From Microvirga subterranea (GTDB taxonomy: Bacteria; Pseudomonadota; Alphaproteobacteria; Rhizobiales; Beijerinckiaceae), in NCBI RefSeq assembly GCF_003350535.1, contig NZ_QQBB01000001.1:62001-126000 (forward strand): a stretch of DNA of 64,000 bases, read 5' to 3'. Within the stretch, counting starts at the first letter, position 1. Every line of letters starts with the position of its first letter. Under the pieces are notes generated by a model, which made no database searches, had not been told where the DNA came from, and saw nothing but the letters and a program-made list of their open reading frames with translations. The translations under genes were made by a program, and so were the position numbers. Shown here one piece after another: positions 16,679-25,944 of this stretch.

Positions 16679-17458
16679 TCAGGAAATCCGGTCGAAAGGA
16701 AGGGTGCCTTCGGTTGCCCACACCGACAGGCAATGCCTCAGGTCGGAGGGCGTTCCGAGGCGCTCGCGGGCGATGGTCTCTCCGCCCCCGATGCGGATGG
16801 AGAGGCCGCCATGGGCATTCACGGTCTTGAATCCGTTCTCGTCGGTCAGGTCGTCGCCGGCGAAGATCGGGATTCTGCCGCGATAGGGCTCCTGCTGCAG
16901 GAACTGCTCAATCACCTTGCCCTTGCCGGCAGCCGCGGGAAGAATCTCGGCCACCGCCTTGCCGTGCTGGACCCGGTAGTCGGGCCCGAGCGCCTGGACG
17001 GCCGCATGGGCGGTCTCCAGGGCGAAGTCCTTCTCCTGCGGGGCCAACCGCCAGTGGATGGCGATGGAGCAGCCCTTGTCCTCGATCAGGACGCCCCGCT
17101 TGGGTGCGACGATCTCCTCGAGTCGCGCCGCCATCTGGCGCAGGTGCGGATGCTCGTCGGGATCGCAGAGAAAGAGTTCCCCGCCGACGCGCCGTTCGAG
17201 GCCGTGGAGCCCGCCGATATCGAAGAGATGCGGCCTGAAGCGGCTGTCCAGGAACTCGATCGGGCGCCCGCTGATGATGGCAAGCGCGCCGCCGAGCCTT
17301 TCCTGCAGCCTAGTCAGGATCCCCGGCAGGGCCGGATCCACCATGACGGCATCCGGACGCTCGACGATGTCCACCAGGGTTCCGTCGAAATCGAGGAAAA
17401 GCGCGTAATCCTCGGATTGGCTGAAGGGGGGCGGTTGGATCAAGGCAGCTTCACGCAT
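16679..17458 (-). CDS. otsB: Trehalose-6-phosphate phosphatase
   Basis: HAD-superfamily phosphatase (259 residues) that makes trehalose from trehalose 6-phosphate. Motif I LFLDFDGTLVD is near residues 20-30 with both catalytic Asp residues; ISGRPIEFL follows near 65 (OtsB-specific); motif IV GDDLTDENGF is near 200. First gene of the otsB-GH15-glk set. OtsA, the synthase, is usually adjacent in related genomes but is not in this window. Confidence 0.94.
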   Translation of the reverse strand: MREAALIQPPPFSQSEDYALFLDFDGTLVDIVERPDAVMVDPALPGILTRLQERLGGALAIISGRPIEFLDSRFRPHLFDIGGLHGLERRVGGELFLCDPDEHPHLRQMAARLEEIVAPKRGVLIEDKGCSIAIHWRLAPQEKDFALETAHAAVQALGPDYRVQHGKAVAEILPAAAGKGKVIEQFLQQEPYRGRIPIFAGDDLTDENGFKTVNAHGGLSIRIGGGETIARERLGTPSDLRHCLSVWATEGTLPFDRIS

Positions 17459-17796
17459 ACGCCGATGCCTCTTTCGGTTTCACGGGCAAGGAGCACAGGG
17501 TCCGGCGAACGGGCCGCAGGGGTCCTTCCGCGGAAGCGCACCGTTTAGGCGCGGCAACCTGAATGAAAGCGAAACACGCGCCCAGCCCGACGGGGCCCTG
17601 CGCCCCTTTGCCTGCAACAGGTCCGGGTCGCGTCACGGTCGCCTCGTCGTCATCGGGTCCTGTCCTCGTTCGGTCGGTTCTGCCTTCAACATAGGACCCG
17701 ACCTTCCGGAGGGAATGCCCCTGGGGTTACTGCGAGCGGAAACCCTGGTCTGCAGGAACCGATCGGCCGCAGGTTCGCAACGGGCTGCATAAAGAA
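17459..17796. other. Intergenic region between otsB operon and type I secretion operon
   Basis: About 340 bases with no credible gene. It must hold the leftward promoter of otsB. I looked for a GGAAC..CGTT general-stress sigma factor site, which would be expected for trehalose genes, and found none convincing. Short frames here have arginine/proline-rich random-like products. Confidence 0.5.
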
Positions 17797-17828
17797 ACCG
17801 CGGTCGGGCCTTTCGGACCGACCGCGGT
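17797..17828 (-). terminator. Terminator of the type I secretion operon
   Basis: ACCGCGGTCGG... pairs with ...CCGACCGCGGT around a TTTC-containing loop (17797-17828). On the minus strand the stem is followed by TTTCTTTAT, a good rho-independent terminator 28 bases beyond the adaptor stop codon. Confidence 0.85.
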
Positions 17829-17855
17829 GACAAGGCCTAAAAGGCTCGAGCGGGC

Positions 17856-19181
17856 TCAGTGCTCGCGGAAGGCGCGGGCAATCTGCTCCTCGAGAGGCTT
17901 GATCATGTACTGGAACGGCGTGCGCTCGTTGACCTGAACGAAGACCTCCGCCTGCATGCCGGCGAGCAGCTTCAGATGGCCGAGGCGCTTGATCTCGTCG
18001 GCCGGCAGGCCCACGCGGATCGTGTAGAACGACGCGCCCGTCTGCTGGTCGCGGGACACGTCCGCCGAGATCCGGGTGACGGTGCCGTGCAGCTCGGGCG
18101 TAGACCTCTGGTTCGAGGCGTGCACCCGCACGGTGGCCTTCTGGCCGATGGCCACCTGGTCGATCTCGTTCGGGAGTACCCTCGCCTCGAGGTCGAGCGT
18201 GTCGTTCGTCGGCACGATGTACATGACCGGCTCGGCGGGCGAGATGACGCCGCCGACCGTATGGACGTTGAGCTGATGCACGAAGCCGTCGCTGGGCGAG
18301 CGGATGTCGATGCGCTTGAGCTGGTCCTCGGCCGCGACGCGGCGCTCGGTGTACTCGGCGATCTTGCCCTGGATCTCGCGCAGCTCCTGCATGGCTTCGG
18401 CGCGCATCTGCTCGTCGATCTGGATGATCTGGAACGAGGTCTCGGCGATGCGCCCTTCCGCCTGAGCGATGGCGGCGATGAGCTGGCCGCGCTGGCCCTC
18501 GATGCTGGCCGCGTCGCGCTCCAGCGCATTCAGGCGCGGCAGCTGCACCAGGTTCTTCTGGTAGAGGTCGCGAACGCCCTTGAGCTCGTCGACGATCAGC
18601 TCGGCCTCGCGGGCCTTGGCGTTCTGCTGGGCCCTGAAGCCGACGATCTCGTCCTGGGATTGGGCGATGCGCTTGCGGAGCTGGTCCTTCTGGGCGTCGC
18701 GGGTCGCGCGGCGAGCCTCGAACAGGGTCCGCTCGGATCCCATGATCTTCACGATTGCCGGATCATCGAGGCGGCTTGCGAATTCCGCCGGCATCTTCAC
18801 CTCGGCGGCGCCGTCGCGCTCGGCCTCGAGACGAGCCTGGCGGGCCAGGAACTCGTCGAGCTGCTTCGACACGACCAGCAGGTTGGCGCGGGTGACCGTC
18901 TCGTCGAGGCGGACCAGGAGGTCGCCTTCCTTGACCCGGTCGCCGTCACGGACCTTCAGCTCGCCGACGATGCCGCCGACCGCGTGCTGCACCTTCTTGA
19001 TGCTGGAATCGACCACGAACTGGCCGCCGGCCACGACCGCGCCGGACAGGGTGGCGGTCGCCGCCCAGAGGCCGATCGTGCCGCCGAACAGGGCGATCAT
19101 CGAGGCGCCGGCGATGGCCGAGCGGCGGAGAGCCTTCTGATGCCTCGACGGCTTCTTGGGCTTCTGGATCTTCATCATCAT
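17856..19181 (-). CDS. Type I secretion periplasmic adaptor, HlyD family
   Basis: Membrane fusion protein linking an ABC exporter to an outer-membrane channel (441 residues). One membrane span near residues 22-46 (AIAGASMIALFGGTIGLWAA) is followed by a lipoyl half-motif (VVDSSIKKVQHAVGGIVGEL), a long coiled-coil hairpin (about 120-290), the second lipoyl half (IDIRSPSDGFVHQLNVHTVG), and the C-terminal HlyD signature VGLPADEIKRLGHLKLLAGM. Start ATG is directly after the TAA of the ABC gene, with GGGAGG eight bases upstream; two further ATGs follow at once. Pairs with the ABC exporter; no TolC gene nearby. Confidence 0.94.
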   Translation of the reverse strand: MMMKIQKPKKPSRHQKALRRSAIAGASMIALFGGTIGLWAATATLSGAVVAGGQFVVDSSIKKVQHAVGGIVGELKVRDGDRVKEGDLLVRLDETVTRANLLVVSKQLDEFLARQARLEAERDGAAEVKMPAEFASRLDDPAIVKIMGSERTLFEARRATRDAQKDQLRKRIAQSQDEIVGFRAQQNAKAREAELIVDELKGVRDLYQKNLVQLPRLNALERDAASIEGQRGQLIAAIAQAEGRIAETSFQIIQIDEQMRAEAMQELREIQGKIAEYTERRVAAEDQLKRIDIRSPSDGFVHQLNVHTVGGVISPAEPVMYIVPTNDTLDLEARVLPNEIDQVAIGQKATVRVHASNQRSTPELHGTVTRISADVSRDQQTGASFYTIRVGLPADEIKRLGHLKLLAGMQAEVFVQVNERTPFQYMIKPLEEQIARAFREH

Positions 19182-20972
19182 TTATCCAACCTCCCGCAGC
19201 GAGGCTGCCTGGGGTGCTGCGCCTGGGGCCGCCCGGGCGGGGGCCGGCGCAGGCGTCGTATTGCGTTTCATGACGGCCTGCAGGACCTCGTCCCGCGGAC
19301 CCATGGCCTTGATCCGGCCCTCTTCCATGATGGCGACCAGATCCACGTTGCCGAGAGCCGCCGGGCGGTGGGTGATGACCACCACGATGCCGCCCCGCTT
19401 GCGCACGGACAGGATCGCCTCGTTGAGGGCCTCGTCACCGGCCCCGTCGAGGCTGGCGTTCGGCTCGTCGAGGACCACCAGGAAGGGATCGCCGTAAAGG
19501 GCGCGGGCAAGCGCCACGCGCTGGCGCTGGCCGCCCGACAGGGAGGTTCCGCCTTCGCCGATCCGGGTGTTGTAGCCCTCCGGCAGGCCCAGGATCAGGT
19601 CATGGGCGCCGGCGGTCTTGGCCGCCGCGATGACGGCCTCCGGCGAGGCGTCGGGCTGGAAGCGGGCGATGTTCTCGGCCACGGTTCCGTCGAACAGCTC
19701 CACGTCCTGCGGCAGGTAGCCGATATGGCGGCCGAGCTGGTCGGACTCCCACTGCTCGATGGCGGCGCCGTCGAGGCGGATGTCACCGCGGAGCATCGGC
19801 CACACGCCCACGAGGGCGCGGGCCAGGGTCGACTTGCCCGAGGCGCTCGGTCCGATCAGGCCGAGGCCCTGGCCGGCGCGGAGTTGGAACGAGGCTGCCT
19901 GGACGATCGGCGTGTTGGTGCCCGGAGCGCCCACATAGATGTCCTCGGCCACGACCTGCCCCTTCGGGGCCGGGAGGGGCATGAGCTCCTCCTGGGCCGG
20001 CACGACCGACAGGATGTGCTCGAGGCGGCGATAGCCCTGGCGGGCCGCCGTGAAGCCCTTCCAGTGGGCGACGGCGATCTCGATCGGCGCAAGCGCCCGG
20101 GACATCATGATCGAGGCGGCGATCATCGAGCCGCCCGAGACCTCGCCCTTGATCACGAGGTAAGCGGCGAGGCCGAGGATGCCCGACTGCAGGATCATGC
20201 GGAACACCTTGGCGAAGGCGCTGATGCCCGAGGTCGATTCGCTGGCGCGCAGGCCGTCGTCCACGTGCTTGGTGTGGACCTCCTCGTAGCGGCGGCCCAG
20301 GAACTCGACCATGCCGAGGGCGCGAACCACCTCCGCGTTGCGGCGGCTGGTCTCGGCCATGGCGTGGCGCTCGGCCGCGCTCTTGGTGAGCTCGTAGGAC
20401 GGGCCCTTGCTCTTGGCGTCCGTGTAGAGCGTCAGGGCGATGATGACGATGCCGCCGACCACCGACATCCAGCCCAGCCACGGATGGATGATGAAGCAGC
20501 CGATGAAGAAGATCGGCATGAACGGCATGTCGAACAGGGCCGTCGGGCCCAGGCTGGACAGGAAGCCGCGGATCTGGTCGAGGTCGCGGATCGGCTGGAG
20601 GCTCTCCGCCTGGCGGGCGCCCTTGAGGGGCATCGCTGCGACCAGGTCGAAGATGCGCCGGGACAGAAGCTCGTCGAAGCGGGCACCGATTCGCGCCAGC
20701 ATCTTGCCGCGGATCGTGTCCAGGCCGCCCTGGAGCAGGTAGGCCGCCAGCACGATCAGGGACAGGCCGACCAGGGTCGAGATGCTGCGGCTCGACAGGA
20801 CCCGGTCGTAGAGCTGGAGCATGTAGATGGAGCCGGTCAGGGCCAGAATGTTCACGACCGCCGAGAATACGGCGACCCCGATGAAAGCGGGGCTGCTGGC
20901 CTTGAGAGCGTTGTAGACCTCGGAGCCGTCGTCCCTGGATCTTCTCGTTGCCTGCTTCATGTGTTCTTCCAT
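19182..20972 (-). CDS. Type I secretion permease/ATPase (PrtD/HasD type)
   Basis: Exporter with an N-terminal six-span membrane domain (about 30-310) and a C-terminal ATPase (596 residues). Walker A is GPSASGKSTLARAL near 370; the signature is LSGGQRQRVALARALYGDP and Walker B LVVLDEPNASLD. It lacks the N-terminal C39-like domain, as expected for exporters of RTX proteases and lipases with C-terminal signals. ATG at 20972 is given; ATG at 20960 has a better ribosome site (GGAAG). A candidate substrate is the RTX repeat protein at 60060-61373, which is unlinked. Confidence 0.94.
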   Translation of the reverse strand: MEEHMKQATRRSRDDGSEVYNALKASSPAFIGVAVFSAVVNILALTGSIYMLQLYDRVLSSRSISTLVGLSLIVLAAYLLQGGLDTIRGKMLARIGARFDELLSRRIFDLVAAMPLKGARQAESLQPIRDLDQIRGFLSSLGPTALFDMPFMPIFFIGCFIIHPWLGWMSVVGGIVIIALTLYTDAKSKGPSYELTKSAAERHAMAETSRRNAEVVRALGMVEFLGRRYEEVHTKHVDDGLRASESTSGISAFAKVFRMILQSGILGLAAYLVIKGEVSGGSMIAASIMMSRALAPIEIAVAHWKGFTAARQGYRRLEHILSVVPAQEELMPLPAPKGQVVAEDIYVGAPGTNTPIVQAASFQLRAGQGLGLIGPSASGKSTLARALVGVWPMLRGDIRLDGAAIEQWESDQLGRHIGYLPQDVELFDGTVAENIARFQPDASPEAVIAAAKTAGAHDLILGLPEGYNTRIGEGGTSLSGGQRQRVALARALYGDPFLVVLDEPNASLDGAGDEALNEAILSVRKRGGIVVVITHRPAALGNVDLVAIMEEGRIKAMGPRDEVLQAVMKRNTTPAPAPARAAPGAAPQAASLREVG

Positions 20973-21356
20973 GGTCGGACCAGAAACAGCCCGCGCGTGA
21001 TTATTACGTGGATCTCATGCAACCTCAAAGAGTCGCATGAGCTTTGCCGCCTCGCGACGGCTGCGAACTTGGGCTTGTTCTATGCGAGCGTCTTTCCTGC
21101 ACCGGCAGGCGGTGCGTGGGTTCTTGATACGCTCTCATAGATATGAGGAGCCCCCTGGGTGACGGTTTCCGTAACGCCACTCCTTTTGTAACCCTATTCA
21201 ATGTAATTATGTCAACCAAAAGGCAGTGCAAGCAGTTAACTTTCTTTTTTTACTCTTCGTTTAGAGGGGGAACTTTCCAAGAACATGGCTTAACGTCGTA
21301 ACTGTTTGGTAAATTTTCATAGTTAAGAACATGTGATCTACCGATGAGGTCACATT
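20973..21356. other. AT-rich divergent intergenic region upstream of the secretion operon
   Basis: This 384-base spacer is clearly richer in A and T than its surroundings, with a TTTCTTTTTTTACTC run near 21241-21256 and TCAATGTAATTATG around 21198. It separates the leftward exporter operon from the rightward membrane-anchored protein. A TGGTCGGACCA palindrome (20972-20982) touches the exporter start. No gene is supported. It may be bound by nucleoid or AT-preferring regulators; that is inference. Confidence 0.5.
21331..21355 (+). promoter_or_regulatory. Dyad covering the ribosome site of the membrane-anchored protein
   Basis: ATGTGA (21331-21336) and TCACAT (21350-21355) form an inverted repeat with a 13-base spacer containing GAGG. 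The right arm ends one base before the ATG at 21357. In RNA it could fold and mask the ribosome site; in DNA the half-sites resemble TGTGA-type boxes but with the wrong spacing for CRP/FNR. Confidence 0.35.
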
Positions 21357-22289
21357 ATGGACTTGCGAAATCATTCTCAAGATTTGTCCGGTGCTCGCAA
21401 GCAGGCCGACGTATCGTCAGCACCTTCAAAAGAGGTAGCCAGCATGATCCGGCTCGACCCCAAGGCGAGCGAGGCCCTGGCGTCGGCCGTCGCCGCCGCG
21501 AAACAGAATGCCGCGGGACCGAAGCCCGAGGCAACCGAATCTGCCAAGCTCGGAGCCTCGTCCCGCCTCGATTCGAAAGCCCCTCTGCTCCGGGCCGTGG
21601 CTGCCGCGGCCCTCGTGGCGGCGTGCGGACTGGCTTCTTTCGCCGGAACCCAGGCCCAGCGCAGCGCGGCGTATCAGTCCGGAGCCGAGGTGGCCGCGCT
21701 CAACCAGGACGCCTTCGCGAGACTGACCCGCGAGCTCGAATCAGTCAGGACGGACCTCGCATCCCTGAAGGCCGAGGCCGGATATTCGTCCCAGGCCAGC
21801 GCATCGGACCGGGACAAGCTGGACCAGAAGATCGAGGCTCTTGCGGCCGCACTCCGGAAGCCGGACGTGACGTCATCGGCGCTCGAAGCGCGCCTCGACC
21901 GGATGGAAAGCCAGATCATGAGCACGCTCGGCGATCTCTCCGCCAGGACGGCAGCAGCACCGGCGGCGCAGGTGCCGGCACCGGCCGCGGCGGCACCGCT
22001 CGCGCCGGTCGCGCCCGCCGCCCCGGCCCTAACGGAGGCTTCCCTCCGCGAGCCCGAGCCGACGCCGCCTGCCCCGCCCGTCAGGTCGGCGCGCAACGAG
22101 CCCGTCGACGGATGGATCGTGCGGGAGGTCTATGACGGCGCGGCCCTGGTGGAAGGCCGGAACCGGCGCCTTTACGAGGTCGCCCCGGGCGGCATCGTGC
22201 CAGGCGTCGGCCGGGTCGAAGCGATCGAGCGGCGCGGCCGGAGTTGGGTCGTGCTGACCGACAAAGGCTTCATCGGCAGCTACCGGTAG
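21357..22289 (+). CDS. Single-pass membrane protein with Pro/Ala-rich linker and conserved C-terminal domain
   Basis: 310 residues of unknown function. A cytoplasmic N-terminus of about 75 residues, one membrane span at about 76-97 (LLRAVAAAALVAACGLASFAG), a possible coiled coil at 105-205, a Pro/Ala-rich linker at 200-245 and a compact beta-rich C-terminal segment (about 252-310; DGWIVREVYDGAALVEGR ... VEAIERRGRSWVVLTDKG). The tail resembles periplasmic domains of rhizobial hypothetical proteins. Start ATG has GAGG upstream. It diverges from the type I secretion operon, which may or may not be meaningful. Confidence 0.75.
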   Translation: MDLRNHSQDLSGARKQADVSSAPSKEVASMIRLDPKASEALASAVAAAKQNAAGPKPEATESAKLGASSRLDSKAPLLRAVAAAALVAACGLASFAGTQAQRSAAYQSGAEVAALNQDAFARLTRELESVRTDLASLKAEAGYSSQASASDRDKLDQKIEALAAALRKPDVTSSALEARLDRMESQIMSTLGDLSARTAAAPAAQVPAPAAAAPLAPVAPAAPALTEASLREPEPTPPAPPVRSARNEPVDGWIVREVYDGAALVEGRNRRLYEVAPGGIVPGVGRVEAIERRGRSWVVLTDKGFIGSYR

Positions 22290-22307
22290 ACGAGGCCCGC
22301 AAGCGTC

Positions 22308-22439
22308 TCACCGCGGGACGATGGCCCGCAGCCCATAGACCAGGACCGTGAAGACGGCGAGGCTCGCCGCATAGAGAAGAACGAACCAGAGGAGGCGCCT
22401 GCGGCGCCCCTCGGTCGGGCGGGAAGGCTCGGTGGCCAT
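22308..22439 (-). CDS. DUF2474-type small subunit of the bd oxidase (CydX-like)
   Basis: A 43-residue single-span protein (LLWFVLLYAASLAVFTVLVYGL) with a basic, arginine-rich start. Its ATG overlaps the TGA of cydB by one base (TGATG), so translation is coupled. Small proteins of this family follow cydB in cyanide-insensitive-type operons and are thought to stabilise the oxidase. Easily missed because of its size. Confidence 0.85.
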   Translation of the reverse strand: MATEPSRPTEGRRRRLLWFVLLYAASLAVFTVLVYGLRAIVPR

Positions 22440-23488
22440 CAATGGTACCCGTAGCCTCCGCCCGAAATCTCCTCCGCGACCTTGCCGCGGAAGACGTAAT
22501 AGGCATAGGCCGTGTAGATGAACGTGATCGGCAGCACGATCGCGAAGCCGACCAGCGCGAAAAGCTGGGAATGGACCGTGTTGGCGGTGTCCCAGATCGT
22601 CAGGTTCGGCGGCACGTTGTAGGGAAACAGGCTGACGCCGAGCCCCAGATAGCCCAACAGGAACAGAGCGATCGCCAGGAAGAAGGGCCGGTAGTGGCGC
22701 CCCTCCTCCAGGTCGCGGAACAGCCTGTAGGCCGTGTAGGCCGTGATCAGCGGAATCGGCGCCAGGAAGGCGATGTTGGGCCAGGTGAACCAGCGGCTCT
22801 CGATCTGCCGCCCCAGGAACGGCACCCAGAGCGAGACGACCACCATGGCGATGATCGTGCCGACGAGGAAGCGGATCGCCATGCGCCGGGCCCAGATTTC
22901 GAGCTCGCCCGTCGTCTTCATCACGCACCAGGTCGCCCCGAGCAGGCCGTAGCCGAAGATCAGGCCGACGCCCGTCAGGACGCTGAACGGGGTCAGGAAG
23001 TCGAAGGTACCGCCCGTGAACTGGCGCCCGTCGTTGGCGAAGCCCTGGACGAAGGTGCCGAGCACCATGCCCTGGAAGAACGTGGCGAGCAGCGACCCGA
23101 AGAAGAAGGCGTTGTCCCACAGGAATTTCGAGCGGTCCGCCTTGAAGCGGAACTCGAAGGCGACGCCCCGGAAGATCAGGGCGATCAGCATGAGGATGAT
23201 CGGCACGTAGAGAGCCGGCATCAGGACCGCATAGGCGACGTGGAAGACGGCGAAGAGGCCGCCGCCGCCGAGGATGAGCCAAGTCTCGTTGCCGTCCCAG
23301 ATCGGCGCGACCGAGAACATCATCCGGTCGCGCCAGTTCTCGTCGCGGGCGGCCTTGAACATGATCCCGATGCCGAGATCGAATCCGTCGACGATCACGT
23401 ACATGGCGACCGCAACGGCGATCAGGCCGGCCCAAATGAGCGGCAGCCAGAAGGCGAGTCCCTCATATTGCATTCCGAAACCGAACAT
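22439..23488 (-). CDS. cydB: Cytochrome bd-type quinol oxidase subunit II
   Basis: Heme-bd quinol oxidase subunit II (349 residues), eight or nine membrane spans. The N-terminal LIWAGLIAVAVAMYVIVDGF with DLGIGIMF is the CydB hallmark, and DENWRDRMMFSVAPIWDGNE with TWLILGGGGLF marks the conserved first loop. Ten bases separate it from cydA. Coupled to the DUF2474 gene. The assembly exporter CydDC is not in the window. By gene arrangement it belongs to the cyanide-insensitive (CioB) branch. Confidence 0.95.
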   Translation of the reverse strand: MFGFGMQYEGLAFWLPLIWAGLIAVAVAMYVIVDGFDLGIGIMFKAARDENWRDRMMFSVAPIWDGNETWLILGGGGLFAVFHVAYAVLMPALYVPIILMLIALIFRGVAFEFRFKADRSKFLWDNAFFFGSLLATFFQGMVLGTFVQGFANDGRQFTGGTFDFLTPFSVLTGVGLIFGYGLLGATWCVMKTTGELEIWARRMAIRFLVGTIIAMVVVSLWVPFLGRQIESRWFTWPNIAFLAPIPLITAYTAYRLFRDLEEGRHYRPFFLAIALFLLGYLGLGVSLFPYNVPPNLTIWDTANTVHSQLFALVGFAIVLPITFIYTAYAYYVFRGKVAEEISGGGYGYH

Positions 23489-23498
23489 CGCGCCGCTC

Positions 23499-24932
<1,434 letters not shown>

Positions 24933-25037
24933 TTCCGCTTCCCCTTTGACGTTCCTGTCTGCTTTTAGGGCGCGGCCCTGAAGCGGACCAGGGGTGCGCC
25001 GGCGCGGCAGGAACGCGGGAGCGGTTTCGTTTCAGCC

Positions 25038-25880
25038 TCAGGCCGGGCGCCAGCCGGTGCTGAGACGCTGCAGCGCTTCGAGTTCGACCGCATCGTGGCT
25101 GCAGAAGATCCGCATGCCGCGACGCCGGTCGTTGGCGAGCGCGCGCAGGCGCTCCTGGTTGTGAAGGCGCGCCGGACGGTCCATCTCCATCATGCGCTGA
25201 TAGGCGGCGAGGCCCGGCGTGCAGCGGGGCGCCGAATCCATCTCGTGCCGGTAGAAATAGGCGTCGCCCGCATTGAGCAGCCAGCCTTCCGGGGTATCGA
25301 TCGCGACGCCCGCATGGCCGATCGTGTGGCCGGGCAGCGGGATCATCAGGATCTCGGGCGGCAGCCCGTCGAGGTCGCGCACCGCATCGAAGCCGAACCA
25401 GCGCTCGCCTCCCGGCCGGTAGAAGCGCCAGTCGTGCACGCCGTCCCACTGATCGGGCCGGTAGCGCCGGCGCTGGATGAAGCCGCGCCGGATCTGCGCC
25501 ACCTCCGCCTCAGGCTGAAGAACGTGCACGCGCGCCTCGGGAAAATCCTCGAGCCCTCCGGCATGGTCGAAATCGAGATGCGTCAGCACGATGTGGCGCA
25601 CGTCGCGCGGGGAGAAGCCGAGGCCGCGAACCTGTTCGAGGGCCGTGTAGCGATGCTCGAACTGGATGCGGTTGAAATGGATGAAGAACGGGCTCAGCCG
25701 CTCGTAGGGCTCCTCGACGTCGCGTGTTCCGAAGCCCGTATCGACCAGAACGAGGCCGCGGTCGCTCTCGACTAGGAGACAATGGCAGACCAGCTGGCCG
25801 GTCAGCCCGTGGCTCACGCCGTCCATCAACCTGCCGCCGACGGGACACATGCAGCCGCAATTGAGGTGGTGGATGCGCAT
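25038..25880 (-). CDS. MBL-fold metallo-hydrolase, AHL-lactonase-like
   Basis: Metallo-beta-lactamase-fold hydrolase (280 residues). The dinuclear metal motif HLDFDHAGG near residue 110 is intact (H-x-D-x-DH), with further ligands probably in PGHTIGHAG and the C-terminal CSHD. The N-terminus RIHHLNCGCMCPVGG followed by CHCLLVESDRGLVLVDTGFG resembles N-acyl homoserine lactonase-like proteins of alphaproteobacteria. Lactonase activity is possible but unproved. ATG at 25880 has GAGAGG upstream and is preferred over a TTG at 25910. Confidence 0.85.
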   Translation of the reverse strand: MRIHHLNCGCMCPVGGRLMDGVSHGLTGQLVCHCLLVESDRGLVLVDTGFGTRDVEEPYERLSPFFIHFNRIQFEHRYTALEQVRGLGFSPRDVRHIVLTHLDFDHAGGLEDFPEARVHVLQPEAEVAQIRRGFIQRRRYRPDQWDGVHDWRFYRPGGERWFGFDAVRDLDGLPPEILMIPLPGHTIGHAGVAIDTPEGWLLNAGDAYFYRHEMDSAPRCTPGLAAYQRMMEMDRPARLHNQERLRALANDRRRGMRIFCSHDAVELEALQRLSTGWRPA

Positions 25881-25944
25881 CGCAAGCCTCTCCGTCTGGA
25901 CATGACGCAAGTCCCAACGCCGGGCGCGTCGAAAATGTTCGCCG

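Noticed and set aside
17459..17796. A general-stress (EcfG-type) promoter for the trehalose genes.
   Set aside because: No GGAAC..CGTT pair with proper spacing was found on the coding strand.
20972..20982. TGGTCGGACCA palindrome at the start of the exporter gene, possibly an operator.
   Set aside because: Short, single and partly inside the start codon; it may be chance, so I list it only within the spacer description.
17859..21140. A very long open frame antisense to the type I exporter and adaptor (over 1000 codons).
   Set aside because: It is the complementary-strand shadow of two well-supported genes in GC-rich DNA; its product is repetitive, charged and without any family motif.
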